NCBI GenBank assembly: GCA_015501585.1
Contig: JADNRY010000280.1
Location: 1 to 64,000, forward strand
Reading direction: 5' to 3'
Origin: Rhodocollybia butyracea
Lineage: Eukaryota; Basidiomycota; Agaricomycetes; Agaricales; Omphalotaceae
Length of the DNA: 64,000 nt
Shown here: positions 1 through 11,752 of the stretch, piece after piece
Numbering within the stretch: the first letter of the stretch is position 1
Layout of the letters: the number at the start of each line of letters is the position of its first letter
Program-made: the position numbers and the translations under genes
Notes under the pieces: model-generated
Seen by the model: the letters and a program-made list of their open reading frames with translations, nothing else
What the model was told of the DNA's origin: nothing
The model's database searches: none

Positions 1-2023
1 TCCTATCGGTCAAAGACTATATCGGTCTCAGTATCATCAGTTTATAGTCCAATAAGTGAACTTACATCGGCGGGTGCAACAATGTCATTACAATAGTAGC
101 ATCCCAGTTGTTGCTTTGAGCCACCTAACTCGTCACGTTGGCTGACTTGAGGTCGTGCGCCATGTCGCATTACCAAGAAAGTATCGAACCCTAGAGCTAC
201 ATTCATTACGATCTACCCATGATACGGTTGGACAGGAGATATAGGAGATTACTAAATACTCTCACCTTTCCTTTTGCACGACCAATGACAGTGGGGAGCC
301 ATCGACTCTCCCTTGAGTCCATCAGCAAATATACGGCGTCATGACCTTCGATAAGCTCTTCTAATTTGGAAACGTCCTTCTTCGTCTGTTCAATCACCGA
401 TAGTGGGGAAGTAGGAATAGGATGTCCAGGCATAGGAATAGACAGTGTATGGCCACAAGCGTTCTACAGGATTTAACTGAGCTATATTTTTGAGAACTAA
501 ATGAGGCGACTAACGATCCCGGGCCAAACTTCCTTTAATCGTTCTGCCGCACACTCTGCTTTCGGTTTTCCCCCGTTCAGACAGTCGTCAAATTTGAACA
601 ATGGCTGTCGGACTGGATTTGAGAACGAGACTCTTGAAGAATCCACAAATGTTATGGTTCGAACACCCCAACCCTTTTAGACGCTACGTCAGATGAGGCT
701 CAAGCAAGGGAAGAAAAACATACCATCAGACACCTCGCAACGTAACAACCTAGAGTGCCAGCACCTAATAGTAAACATCTGGTCTCTGCTATTTTCTCAA
801 GATTTAGTTCTGGAAGTATTCGCCATCGCATGAGCTTGAGATTGAGGTCTACAGCCTGGTTTGCTAGCCTAAATCACGAATTTAACAAATGAATGATGAA
901 TCGTAAAACAAAAAATACCTAACAGGATCCATCATGGGCGCAAGATCAGCCATCCGAGGACCTAGTTTTCCTTGTACATTTTTCTCCCATCCAACAGCAT
1001 TCGGGCGCGCCCCACTATCATTATCGTTATTCGATATGCCGTCTGGCCCAACAAAAACAGTACCGAGGCGACTCTTCCATCCGTCTTCGCCTCTAGGAAC
1101 TTCTGCATCTCTCCAGGAGATGATCCTAAGCTTGGGCATGGACTGGGAATAAAGGGATCTGAGATACGCTAGCAGATTACGAAGAGGCCAGCCAGGGTTC
1201 TGCGGCTGAGCTGACGGATCAATAAAACCAATGGTCGTGGTCTCAAATGTATCTGTTTGAGGGCTGTAGTCTTCAACTGAAGTTACACTGATCCCATTAG
1301 GACCAGATGATCTTACAAGAAAATAAGCAAGATGCTTGGCAGAAGCATGCAATTGGGCGTGAACAACTTGCATCTGCTCGTTGGATAACCAAGACTCAGG
1401 ACTTCCAGCGCCGACCCATCCTAGATCAGCATCGATATGCCAGGCAGGAGTACTGGTGAATGCTGGAAATGCGAACCAGTAATAATACCTGTATTTTTTG
1501 AGATCCGCATAGGTAATGAGCAAGAAAGAGCTGAGCATTTCTGTAGAGCGCGTTGTTTGGATAGATGACCAGATCTATTACCTTCGTTAAATACTCTGGG
1601 AAACAAAGAGCGATCAGAGAGATGTACCTTGTCTGCCGCTTGATTGAACAGTTTGGACTTATCTGCAGACTTGAAATCCTCGATAGTGTTGTAGTTTTTG
1701 ACGACACCTTTTGCTACAACCGACCCCATTGGAAGACTAGAAACGGTATAAGCTACCTATGCTTTTGAGCAAGACAATCCGTACGATGTATGACCTTGAC
1801 TGAAGCTTTCTTCTTCGACTCCAAGGCTCCCTCCAACGCCAACGAAGGCACCTGCGCCACTTTCTCGATCTTCAATCAGTCTCCCGACGCGGTAGGTTGC
1901 GGTAATATCGACTTCTGCATCGCTGAGTTTGAGAACATCCAGCTTGAGCTCAGTTAGTTTGTGCCAGAAGGATGGATGTGTGAGCGACGGAAGAGGCGAA
2001 AACTGTACAATTACAGGGGCCAT
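1..2023 (-). CDS. ATG7: Autophagy E1-like activating enzyme ATG7 (3' end cut by window)
   Basis: ATG7 activates the ubiquitin-like proteins Atg8 and Atg12 and passes them to Atg3 and Atg10. The N-terminus begins [20 protein letters not shown], followed by the family-typical [20 protein letters not shown]. The adenylation domain is clear: the nucleotide-binding [10 protein letters not shown], then [20 protein letters not shown], then the stretch around [20 protein letters not shown] and the MRHGARP segment. Introns are visible at about 17-65 and 216-265. The window ends just after SLTDR; in known ATG7 proteins the catalytic cysteine lies a few residues further on, so it falls outside. I chose the start at 2023 because homologues begin near MAP. 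An in-frame upstream ATG at 2065 would add 14 residues. The gene is head-to-head with SCO1, with 40 bp between start codons. Confidence 0.95.
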
Positions 2024-2063
2024 GGAAGTAGTAACCAAAGAATCCTGACAAATAGACGCACAC

Positions 2064-3028
2064 ATGTTTTCCTTTAGACCTCTCCGTCCTTTTACTAGAA
2101 ATCTTGTACCGCCTCAGAGACTGTCTTTTGTGGATTTGCTGCAAAAGCGGTGCGTAGGGACATCCTCAAAACTGCCGAAAGACCCACCAAAACAGTCTCT
2201 TGAACCTCAACGACCCCAGCGCAATGTTATTGGAGTTAGAGCCGCGTATCATTTGCTTCTCTTGAGATGGCTAATCACTTCCTCAGACATTCACACCTGC
2301 ATCTGCTGCCCTGTTCATCGTTGTCGGTGTAGGTCTTTTCTGGTATTTCCAAAATGAAAAAGCCAATCTTTTGAAACAACGCGGTATTTGATCCTTCCTC
2401 ACTTCTTAGTACGATCACTCAGTGAAAAATATTCAGAACAAGAACGAATGTCGAAAGCATATGGCCGACCTCACGTTGGCGGTCCGTTCTCTCTCTTAAA
2501 TTGCAGTGGCTCGCCACAGCGCTTTACTCATGAAGAGCTTGTCGGAAAATGGTCGCTGGTATATTTTGGCTTTACAAATTGTCCAGACATCTGTCCTGCA
2601 GAACTAGACAAAGTTACGGCCGTTGTGAATGAACTTGGTCAGTCGTTGTCTATGGATGATTGATACAGACACTGATCAATCTCCAAGGTAAATCCAACCC
2701 CGGTCTTCCCATCCAACCGGTCTTCATTTCAGTAGACCCAGCAAGAGATTCACCTTCGATTATCCGCGCTTACTTATCAGATTTCCACCCTTCTTTTATT
2801 GGGCTAGTCGGCAATTATCAAGAAACAAAATCTGTATGCAAGGCATACCGCGTCTACTTTTCGACGCCTCCAGATGCTGATCCTAAAGGAGACTATTTGG
2901 TGGACCACTCAATTTTCGTATATCTAATGGATCCTGAAGGCAGGTTTGTCGAAGCTTTTGGCCAAGTTACTGAGAAGGATGAGATGGCGAAAAAAATAAA
3001 AGAATTTGTAGTTGAATGGAGCAAGTAG
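2064..3028 (+). CDS. SCO1: Mitochondrial copper chaperone SCO1/SenC family
   Basis: SCO proteins deliver copper to the CuA site of cytochrome c oxidase subunit 2 from the inner mitochondrial membrane. The product is about 266 aa. An Arg-rich presequence (MFSFRPLRPFTRN) is followed by one membrane segment (ALFIVVGVGLFWYF) and then the thioredoxin-like domain. The copper ligands are visible: CPDIC in NCPDICPAEL, and the distal histidine in VDHSIFVYLMDPEG. The signature PVFISVDPARD is also present. Three short introns are needed. The joins give QREQERMSKAYGRPHVGGPF and NELGKSNPGLPIQPVF, both in frame with the family pattern. There is no other upstream Met, so the start at 2064 is well supported unless a leader exon exists. 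It probably shares a promoter with ATG7. Confidence 0.95.
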
Positions 3029-3161
3029 ATATTGTAGTGTGGCGTTTCGGGTGTAATCGGACGGGTCCCTGCGGATCTCGGTCAAATAAGTACGCGTCGA
3101 AGCGGCGAACAAAAAAGTTCCCACTTTATCTGGGCTTTCACAGTCCTTCATTTGCAGCAAA

Positions 3162-6100
3162 ATGCTGCCTCTACCAAAAGTTGCATATGCCACTTCACGT
3201 GTGGTAACGACCTTTGGGCAAAGCCCCACAATTCGCAATGCTTTCCATCTGCAGTCTTCGTCTTCACCTTCCTCATCGACGAAAACCAACTCGCCAGGCA
3301 GCAACTACTTTCAACAAAATAAAGGCTCGAGCAAGCCTCTCTACAACTTTTTCGACCAAGCAAGCGGTGGTTCTAAAGGCAGATTCACCCATGGATATCT
3401 TGTAAGTTTATATGGCAGCCATTTTTTCTATTCCACAGTATCCTTACAATTTTCCAGGGCGTATCTCGAGTGGTGACCCAAATTCAGCCAGTTATTGCCA
3501 ATGATACAGGTTATGCGAACGATGACTATGAGGAAGCTGTCACAGCCAAACCTGTTACCACTTTGCACCCGAGACGGTACCGAAGCCACAGTTTATCATA
3601 CACATCACAAGAACGCGCCCAAAAGCTTAGTGTTCTTTCTACTGTTCAAATCCATGCTCGGTCACGGCATGCATTTTCGCAGGCGCTGACTACCGATGAC
3701 CTCGAACCAGCCTTGGAATCTGCGCCTTCATCTCCTCTTTTGACTCGTCGTAATTCGACAGCGAGCTTCACGCGGCCTGATACTCCTCCCCTTGATGTCC
3801 TCCAACCTCCATTTCCTGCTCAGACATCCAACATCTTGCCTTCTTCCGCTGGTCAAATTGAAAGCGTAAACATCAATGCTCCTCATCCTATCGCTGTGGA
3901 GCATGAATCGGAGCACTTTCGTGCGTTTGTTCATGCGCGGTCATCTGGTGATTATGAAGTTGCATTACGTTGTATCAACAACTTTCGCGCTGCTCTCACT
4001 GCAAATTTGGTTACACCTTCGGTCCATGATTTTAATGCTGGACTTGAGGCCCTTTATCACACACGGCCTCGAGGTTCGACCTTGACTGATATCCAAGATC
4101 TTTACAACTCCATGATTCGTCTCGACATCTACCCCAACCTCCGCACTTATACCACCCTTATTCTCGCACATTGTGATCGTGATCGTGAAGTTGTATGGTC
4201 CTTGAAAGGTATGGACCATCAACTGAAAAGCCGAAGGAACTTGGGCCTGTCCGATTCTTCTACGTCCCAGGACAAGGCTCTAAAAGATGCGCTCATGAGG
4301 GAAAATAACTTTGCTTCAGCGGCTTCCCTCTTCCGTATTCTACGCACTTTATCAGGAAAGGAGAATCTTAATGTGGATGTCTTCTTCTCCCTCCTGAAAT
4401 GTTCTGCTCATTACGGTGCGATCGACGTCGCTATCATGGTCTGGGAGAGCATCGAGCAGCATTCTGCCAAGCCATTTGCAGCTTGGTATAAGCTCATGAT
4501 TCAGACTTTTGGTCGGGCGGGTGAAATTGATGGCGCAGAAGATATTTTTTCTGACTTCAAAGAACAATCGGCGGCAGGTAAAATCTCTAACCCACTTCGT
4601 AATGGTGACCCAATTCATTCTGCCGTTGCCGTTTGGAACGTCATGATTGAAGCATATTGTAGGAACGGTAAGCCTGATATGGCTGTTGGACTGTTAGAGC
4701 AAATGCTGGCACCTCGGAATTCTTCAGACAATAACCAGTTCATTCTGCCGTATCCTGCCCCTTCGACATACACTACCATCATAGCTGGGTTCTGTAACGC
4801 GGGTGACTACCAAAGCGCGATGGCCTGGTTCAACACTCTTGTTGCGCAGTCTTCATCTCCTGGACATTCTTTCGATCCTACATTGTCACCTACTCGTCCT
4901 GACACTCTGGCATGGCGAGTTTTACTAGAAACGTTTTCTGAAGACCAGAACACGCTTTCGGAATTAAACACTGTCTGGTCCAAGTGCCTCGAGTTCGCTT
5001 CACAGGACAAAATTCCAATTCGCCCTGTTGATAGACATCTGGTCGCACATACGAATGTTCAATTCGTTAAGAAAGCTGTTACCGTGAATCCGCTTCTGGA
5101 GGATCGCGTCCAGCATTGTTCCCAACTTCTTGCAGTTGCACAGTCCACCATAGACCTAAAGTCGACTCCCGTGTCGTACGCTCCTAAAATCTGGGAGGCG
5201 TATATTGATTTGGGTTTACCATTGGCGGGTCTGGACTTTGCGTTGAATTATCTCGAGGCTTTCCTCCCAAAGTATCACCAACGTCCTGTCTATCGCGAAC
5301 AGCTCAACACATTTAACCGTTTCTTCTGCTCATTGGATTGGACAAAAATCACATCCGGCAAGGTCGCACTTCGATCTGCCCTTAAATTCGAAGCCCTCTT
5401 TGGTCAAGCTATCATAAATCCCAATGCCCTCCATCTACACATAATGCGACAGTACACTTTTGCCCGCTCGCAATTTATGGCTGTGGTCGACCTTGAGGCT
5501 GTTGAAGTGCAAAGACTTTGTGAGATCGCGGCAAAGTTGGAGATGATCGATCCGCAAGAACGAGATGATTTTATTGGGTTGGTACCTTTCCTTGAAGACC
5601 TCATCGAGCACGGAGTGGAAAATTTCCCTTACCTTTCCACGCTAACTAGAGATATGATTTTGAAAGCTCTGATGTATGACAGATCACTCTATCAAGTTAA
5701 AGCCTTAATTGAGGAGCTTGGTCTTACGCACCTCATGCATAACCTCGTTCAGTTAATGCCAGCGGTGTCTACCTCTTCCCCTTCCCCTCCTCCTTGGACC
5801 GATGGATCCTCCCTGGAGGCTGAGCCAGAAACTCCGCTTACTGTGCCCTCAGTCACTTCTTCTGATGATCTTCCCCTTCATACCTATCAAAATCCGTTGT
5901 ACGAAGAAGTTGATTTTAGTTGTGTCCCTCAGCGACCTTTTGTCGACCGAGCAGTCACACGAAACTTGGATCAAACCCTTGTGACTGTCTCTCGAAATCC
6001 TTTCTCGTTAGAAAAGACCTGGGACGTTTTCTACAGGAATTTATCGCAGGCAAATAAAGTCCCTTCTCCCTACACTCTCTCGCGAATGTGCCAAACCTTT

Positions 6101-7564
6101 GGGCGGTCAAAGGATATACCAAAGGTCAAGTTTTTGTACTCCGTTGCGCAGTCCCTTCTTGCTACAATGGAACACGACAAACAGATGCAATCGGAAGCCT
6201 GGTTCCTGATCGAAGATGGCATGATTATCGCTATGGCGCAGGCCGGAGAAGTCGACGCAGCTCATGTGCACCGCCGACGTATTCTGCAACAAGGAGGCGC
6301 ACCCTCCGCTGATGCTTACGGTGGCTTGATTCTTAACGTCAAGGAGACAACGGACGACACCAGTAACGCAATGACCTTGTTCAATGAGTCGCAAATGCTT
6401 GGTGTAGTTCCGAATCATTATCTATACAACAATATCATCTCTAAACTGGCTAAGGCTCGCAAAGCCGATGCTGCGTTGGAATTATTCGGTAAAATGAAGA
6501 TGTCGGGGCCCATGCCTTCGTCGATAACTTATGGTGCCGTGCTGGGCGCTTGTGCCAGGGTGGGTGACGCTACGTCGGCAGAAGCTCTGTTCGAAGAGAT
6601 GGCTCGAGCCCCCGATTTCAAACCAAAGATTCCACCTTTTAACACCATGATGCAGCTGTACACCACGACAAAACCCAATAGGGACAGGGTGTTGTTCTAC
6701 TACGAGAGCATGCTGACACACAATGTTTCCCCTACAGCTTACACGTACAAGGTGATAAACACAAGTACTGTCGTGAAACGTTGACTCACATCCCTATCTT
6801 CAGCTCCTCATGGATGCGTACGTTATCGAACCTCTCAACATGCCCAAAATGGAACAAGTGTTTCAACAAGTTGTCAACAATCGCCAGATAGAGCTGCAAG
6901 GCACTCATTTCGCTTCCCTCATCAACGCATACGGCTGTGCAGCTAAGGACCTTGACCAGGCCCTTGCGGCTTACAATTCTGTCTTCCATCATCCTCGCAG
7001 ACCTGTCGTCGATGCGCTCGTGTTCGAGGCTATTGCCAACGTCTGTGTAGCACATCGCCGAATCGATCTTATGCCTCAAATTGTCGCTAAAATGAACGAG
7101 GTTGGCGTACATATGACGGCGTACATTGTCAATGTGATGATCAAAGGATACGCTGCAGTAGGCGATATCGAGAATTCAAGGAGTCTGTTCGAAAGTCTTT
7201 TGGATCCTCCTCAAGGAATAGCAGCATTGCATAACCATGCACCCCATGAGCCTTCCAGTGTTCCTTCTGTCAATCCTATGGAACCCGTTTACCGAGAGGT
7301 AGGATCTTGAAAAGCTTGTGTTTCCATTCATTCTGATGCAAATATATTCAGCCGTCTACTTGGGAAGCCATGGTGCGAGCAGAGCTTGGTTCTGGAGATC
7401 GCGAACGCGCCATTGCATTGATAGAGCGACTAGAAGCTAGGTGCGTAACAAGCATCGTCGACGGAATTGCTTTGTATGCTGATTTTATTTCTAGGAAATA
7501 CCCTGAAGCGGTGGTGAACCGGATACGGGGTATAATGGTCGACTACTCTCAACTCACACAATGA
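3162..7564 (+). CDS. Pentatricopeptide-repeat (PPR) protein, probably mitochondrial
   Basis: This is a large protein of about 1,390 aa. It starts MLPLPKVAYATSRVVTTFGQ, a plausible mitochondrial presequence. Many degenerate 35-residue PPR units follow in two blocks, for example AVWNVMIEAYCRNGKPDMAV, STYTTIIAGFCNAGDYQSAM, YNNIISKLAKARKADAALEL and ITYGAVLGACARVGDATSAE. PPR proteins bind organellar RNA and act in its stability, processing or translation; the target cannot be read from sequence. Introns lie near 3403-3458, 6752-6803 and 7298-7351, giving joins YLGVSRVV, YTYKLLMDAY and VYREPSTWEA. A fourth, 54-nt intron after LEAR is a multiple of three and lacks a stop, so its retention would add 18 residues. 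The gene converges with RPN10, about 210 bp between stops. Confidence 0.9.
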
Positions 7565-7773
7565 TTGACCTTTGATCCGTCTACTTTTTCTTTCGTATTA
7601 TACTCTTTGCCTGTGTGCCATATTTTTCAGTGTATTATAGCATATGTATGATTATCATGTACTGTAGACTCAATAATAGAGTAAATTAGCAACAAATAAT
7701 GTTCACCTCCGCACTCCACGAAAAGTAATTGGATTATTGGTACACGAATCGGCCAAAGGTTTATTTAAACGAG

Positions 7774-8958
7774 TTAATTGTCCTTCTCTTCTTGCTGCAT
7801 GCTCATCTCAATCGCGCGGGCAATGGCAGCTTCCTCGTCCTCGTCTTCTTCGTTTATGTCAGCCCCAGCATCTGATGGCTTCTTGACAGCTTCCATATCT
7901 ACATCTTCCTCCGGAGATGACATTGCGATAGCCTGGGCGAGGAGAGCCTCTTCCTCGTCTTCCGTCGGCTCAGCGGCAGCTGTAGATGTTGCAGCTTGCG
8001 ACGAGGTATTCGCGGTCTCCGCTGATGCAACTGCTTCTCGCGCCTGAGCCTCCTGCATTGATATACGAAGGGCCTAGAACCATATAAGTGATGCACAATA
8101 AAAACGTGCCAAAAACCAACCATTGCGAGCTCCGGGTCCAGCGAAGGGTCCACGCCAAACTCGAAATCACCACCGGCAGAGGCACCTGGACCGTCACCGC
8201 CGGTTCCACCGAGCTCAGCAGGAATACTCGCACTGCGATCGTCAGAAAGTATAGGTGAAGAAATAAGGACGTCAGATATGAGACGGGCACCGACAGGAAC
8301 GACAACAAGATGTCTAATATTCCGTAAGTTAGTTCAAGAGCACTAGGTCACCGATGGATGCAACATACGAGTTATCGCCACTGCTAGCATTTTCAACAAA
8401 TGACTTGAGTACGGATTTATCTTCCTGCCCAGGCACTGGTTCCTCTATTCCATCGCCAAAGCACACGACATCTACGGCAACGTTGTTCTTTTTGAGCTTC
8501 TTTGCCAGTTTCACCATTCCCTTCTCGTCTGCAGCCGGGCCTTCTAACGGTGAACCGACAAAAACAATGATTCGCTGCCGTAGATTTTTGTTCTCTCGGT
8601 GTTTAAGAGCGAGCTGGGCAACAGCAATGGCCGTTGGTATATCGATAGCGCCGCCAACTTTGGAAGAAGTTGTATGAATGGCTTTCAGTATTTGGCCCAA
8701 GTCTTTGGAGTGTGTTACAAGGACTTCAGGACTGGACAGCAGGGTGAACATATATATCTCTAAAGTTTGTGAACTGGCACCGCACCCTTTCCCGGCCATC
8801 GACATTATTCCAACAGTGTTTTCTGGATTTGAATCGATTTTGGTCTGAAAGACGATGTTGACGGCGTCGGCCTGAGCGTCGAACCTGCTTGGCTGATAGT
8901 CTCCATTGCGCATATACTCTGAGTTGTCAATAACCATCATTGTAGCTTCGAGAGGCAT
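7774..8958 (-). CDS. RPN10: 26S proteasome regulatory subunit RPN10 (ubiquitin receptor)
   Basis: RPN10/S5a is a polyubiquitin receptor at the lid-base interface of the 26S proteasome. The N-terminal VWA domain starts [20 protein letters not shown]. The C-terminus carries two ubiquitin-interacting motifs, [13 protein letters not shown] and [18 protein letters not shown]. Two introns are seen. The first (8314-8368) uses donor GTATGT and joins as [15 protein letters not shown], matching the conserved HLVxVPxG segment. The second (8074-8120) joins as [17 protein letters not shown] chose the start at 8958 over the longer reading frame to 9000 because homologues begin near MxLEATM. All expected parts are present, so the gene looks intact. 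Confidence 0.96.
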
Positions 8959-9793
8959 TTTGAAGATGGAAGAATTCAAGAAACCGAGGTGACGCGTCAA
9001 CGCGACTTCGAGTTATCAGAGGATAAGATAAGCAAGGCGCCTCTCAAGCGCTTATCTAACAAGTTCTTGTCCGCCAACGTTAGTAAGTATGTGAACATTC
9101 CCAGTCTCTTAATTCAAGTTATACCTCTGTCCTTCTGTCAAGTCATGCGCTCTTCGACATGCTCCTGGGCCCTTGAGTGATTTCATCCAGCTGACATACA
9201 ACCATGTAGATTTATTAGAGGACTCTTCCAAGATCAGGCTTGGTATGGCGCAAAACCAACTATCAACCTCGTGATAGGTTCTCAACGTAGAATGGCTATC
9301 GACGACATTGTAAGTTTACAAGATATGGTCGTACTACCGTTGGCTTTCACCCCCGATACCTTTCTTTTAGCTTTCGAGTTGGTCAAGCTTTCTAGTCAAC
9401 TGGTCACTGCCGACACCTGAGGATGTTGCAGCGCTAGTGTTTTTCTCATGTCGTGTTCGCTGCGCCAATCAAGGAACTCCGGATGCAACATCTCGATATC
9501 AACAACTGCCCTTCTTGGTATCATGAGATTCCACAGCGCATCTGTCACACATTATCATCACGAATCGCTTAAAATGACTTCAGTGCGACTTGGCTTCGTT
9601 ACATATGGGGAAAAATCTAGATCTGGACAGCGCTTCTCAAGCATAAAGGGATAACAAACGCTGAAGTGACTGGACCATTCTGCTCCGCGCATCTGGACCG
9701 GAACATTTTATAAGGCTACCACCTTCTCAGTTTCCTACTCCACTTCCCCCTCAGATTCTTTGTCCTCTCCGTGTCTAAATCTCCAACCAAACT
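8959..9793. other. Gap without a confident gene; upstream region of the DUF6593 gene
   Basis: No ORF here matches a family I recognise. Two short plus-strand pieces at about 9209-9304 (RFIRGLFQDQAWYGAKPT) and 9370-9530 (SSWSSFLVNWSLPTPEDVAA) are flanked by plausible GT/AG sites and could be exons of a small unknown gene or a relic. I could not build a convincing start or a full model. The last 100 bp hold the promoter of the next gene. Confidence 0.4.
9707..9714 (+). promoter_or_regulatory. TATA-like box upstream of the DUF6593 gene
   Basis: TTTATAAG lies about 80 bp before the ATG at 9794, followed by a CT-rich stretch (about 9720-9770) of the kind often found near fungal transcription starts. 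The role is inferred from sequence and position only. Confidence 0.45.
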
Positions 9794-10548
9794 ATGTACT
9801 CCGGTCCTTTGCCTTATATCTTTGAGGACCGCACAGGTCAGCTCTATGGGTCGGATTTCGACGACATGTACGACCGACTATTTTATCGCGTTGCCCGCGA
9901 CCCACACCAGACGTCGACCATGATTTACGATATGGGTCGACGCGCAAGTCGTCACCGTGATTCCCTACCCTTTCAAAGATCTCCAATCGTCATACTCGAC
10001 TTTGAGAATGACTATTCGTTGGGAAAGATTTGCTATGCAAGGAACAACGATGCTTCTATACCCATGAATCGTTATCTGAAAAAAACGTCAATATTCGGAG
10101 GGTAAGCTTCTCTTCCTCAGAAAGATGGCAAATAAAAATGCCATTCAACCAATTTGGCAATCTTTCAGGTCGTTATCTAGGAAATTTACAGGCTCTGACG
10201 GCAGAGAGTACAGATGGAGTTATAGAAGCATGCGGGGGCAAGAATGGACCGTAAGCTTATCCTTCTCTCTGTGCTATATACGAACACTAAGAATGGTGGC
10301 GCTCTTCTTAATAGTGCATGACCGGGCCAGAAAACTTTATAGTGGCACACTTTGATCTGAAACCAGCCGATGTTCAAGTTTACGATGTATCTGGAAATAC
10401 TTTGACAATCTTTGAGCAATTTATTCCCCTGTCCGTTGGTGAGCACTGGGTACTAATAGATTTCTTCTGACAACCCATTATCTTTATGCGATCAGAAATT
10501 CTGGCTTCGTTGACTATCATGCGCCATATTGCCCTGCACAATCTCTGA
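9794..10548 (+). CDS. DUF6593-domain protein (basidiomycete family)
   Basis: DUF6593 is a domain of unknown function that is expanded in mushroom-forming fungi. The product is about 185 aa over four exons. It begins MYSGPLPYIFEDRTGQLYGS. Hallmarks occur in the expected order: PIVILDFENDYSLGKICYAR, IPMNRYLKKTSIFG, the FTGSDGREYRWSYR motif, FIVAHFDLKPADVQVYDVSG and the C-terminal VEILASLTIMRHIALHNL. Introns follow IFGG (about 10101-10168), EWT (about 10250-10315) and LSV (about 10438-10496), and each join restores the domain. The protein has no signal peptide or membrane segment, and its role is unknown. The gene stands alone between two gaps and has a TATA-like promoter, so expression may be regulated; that is inference. 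Confidence 0.85.
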
Positions 10549-10885
10549 CTCGGACCACCCATCTTGCAGCATTTTTGGAACAACATGTAACATAAATAAT
10601 TTATGATAGCATGCTTTGGCCCTCCCTCCCCCATTCTATCACAAGCAGGCTTTCCGAGTGGTACTCGGACCGAACAAGACCGGATGAGCTTTCGTCTTCT
10701 CTGGATAGTGCCATGGAGGCTCCGACTCCTCTCCCCACGCTATGTATTTATCGCCAATAGTTCAAACCTGTCCGAGGTCTAGTGTTTTGAACTCGTAGCC
10801 TAGGTTCTTTAGCTTATCAAGTACTCGGCCCGATTATGTACGAATCTAGCGCCCGACTTTTCTTTCACTTACTCTCCGCGTCGAA
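10549..10885. other. Gap: no gene seen
   Basis: Intergenic DNA between the DUF6593 stop and the next start. Only short stop-rich frames occur on both strands. It includes the 3' region of the DUF6593 gene and the promoter of the following gene; I see no clear repeat or TATA box. Confidence 0.5.
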
Positions 10886-11716
10886 ATGCCAGTTGCTCAT
10901 ATCTTGCACCGAGCCCGCGCACATAATGTGTCTGCTATTGGTCACAGCATACAGATTGTTCGAAAAATTATCGCGACTGAGCAGTTTCGCTCTTCTGGCT
11001 TGACTACAGCAGAAATGTACAGACTTGCACTGGCAGAGCCGCCGCCAGAAAATTTTGAAAAATACGAGGGTCCTAGTGAAACCGCTATCCAGTATACAAA
11101 GTCTAGGGAAAGGAAGGTTCCACCGCCTCTTCCACCTCATCCAGAACATCCTGTACGCTCAATGCTGTGTGTTTTATTCCGGATTTGGGTCGTGTTTTTC
11201 TTGCTAAATTCTCTCCATAGCTTTTTGAAGAGCCAGGTGCTGCCTGTTTTGGAAGGGTTGAGGGAAATACGAAAAGCGACTGGGAAACGATTTACTACTG
11301 TTGTCGAGGATGTACAAGCACAGTCAGTCGGGAAATCCAGAGATGGAAAGGGAAAGGGAAAAGGAAAAGTAGAGTCTGCGAGCATCGCTACCGAACCCTC
11401 CGCACCCGAAATTCCTGTCTCTCACAATGTCCATCTGTGGATGCCGGGTTTGCACCAGAAACCCTCGGTTGATCTCCCTGGTGATGATGCCCAGTGCGGA
11501 GATACTTTTGATCACCTGAACAAACGCCGGAGACGTGAACGGAAACTCAAGGTCGAACGTGAAAGCCATCGCAAGATCCAGGTCAGAGCGGCGGCAAACA
11601 AGGAGAGAAAACGGTTAGCTTGGGAAGCTTACATGCGAAAAGCGACGCTGAAGAGTGTGAAAGATTTTTCACCCAGCGAAAATACCTCGGAGCAGGAACA
11701 GGTAGCACAGGCTTAA
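10886..11716 (+). CDS. Conserved hypothetical protein with basic C-terminus
   Basis: I do not recognise the family. The N-terminus MPVAHILHRARAHNVSAIGH runs into an ordered-looking segment (TAEMYRLALAEPPPENFEKY), then a Pro-rich linker and a strongly basic C-terminal part (NKRRRRERKLKVERESHRK). This layout would suit a mitochondrial ribosome-associated or nucleolar protein, but that is only a guess. The whole frame is open for 276 codons. However, a GTACGC donor after PPHPEHP and an AG 84 nt later would remove a hydrophobic stretch and give HPEHPVLPVLEGLREIRK, which reads more naturally. It converges with PRP3, with only 36 nt between the two stop codons. Confidence 0.6.
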   Translation: MPVAHILHRARAHNVSAIGHSIQIVRKIIATEQFRSSGLTTAEMYRLALAEPPPENFEKYEGPSETAIQYTKSRERKVPPPLPPHPEHPVRSMLCVLFRIWVVFFLLNSLHSFLKSQVLPVLEGLREIRKATGKRFTTVVEDVQAQSVGKSRDGKGKGKGKVESASIATEPSAPEIPVSHNVHLWMPGLHQKPSVDLPGDDAQCGDTFDHLNKRRRRERKLKVERESHRKIQVRAAANKERKRLAWEAYMRKATLKSVKDFSPSENTSEQEQVAQA

Positions 11717-11752
11717 CGGAAATGACATTTCTTTCATAGCTATATATACAAA

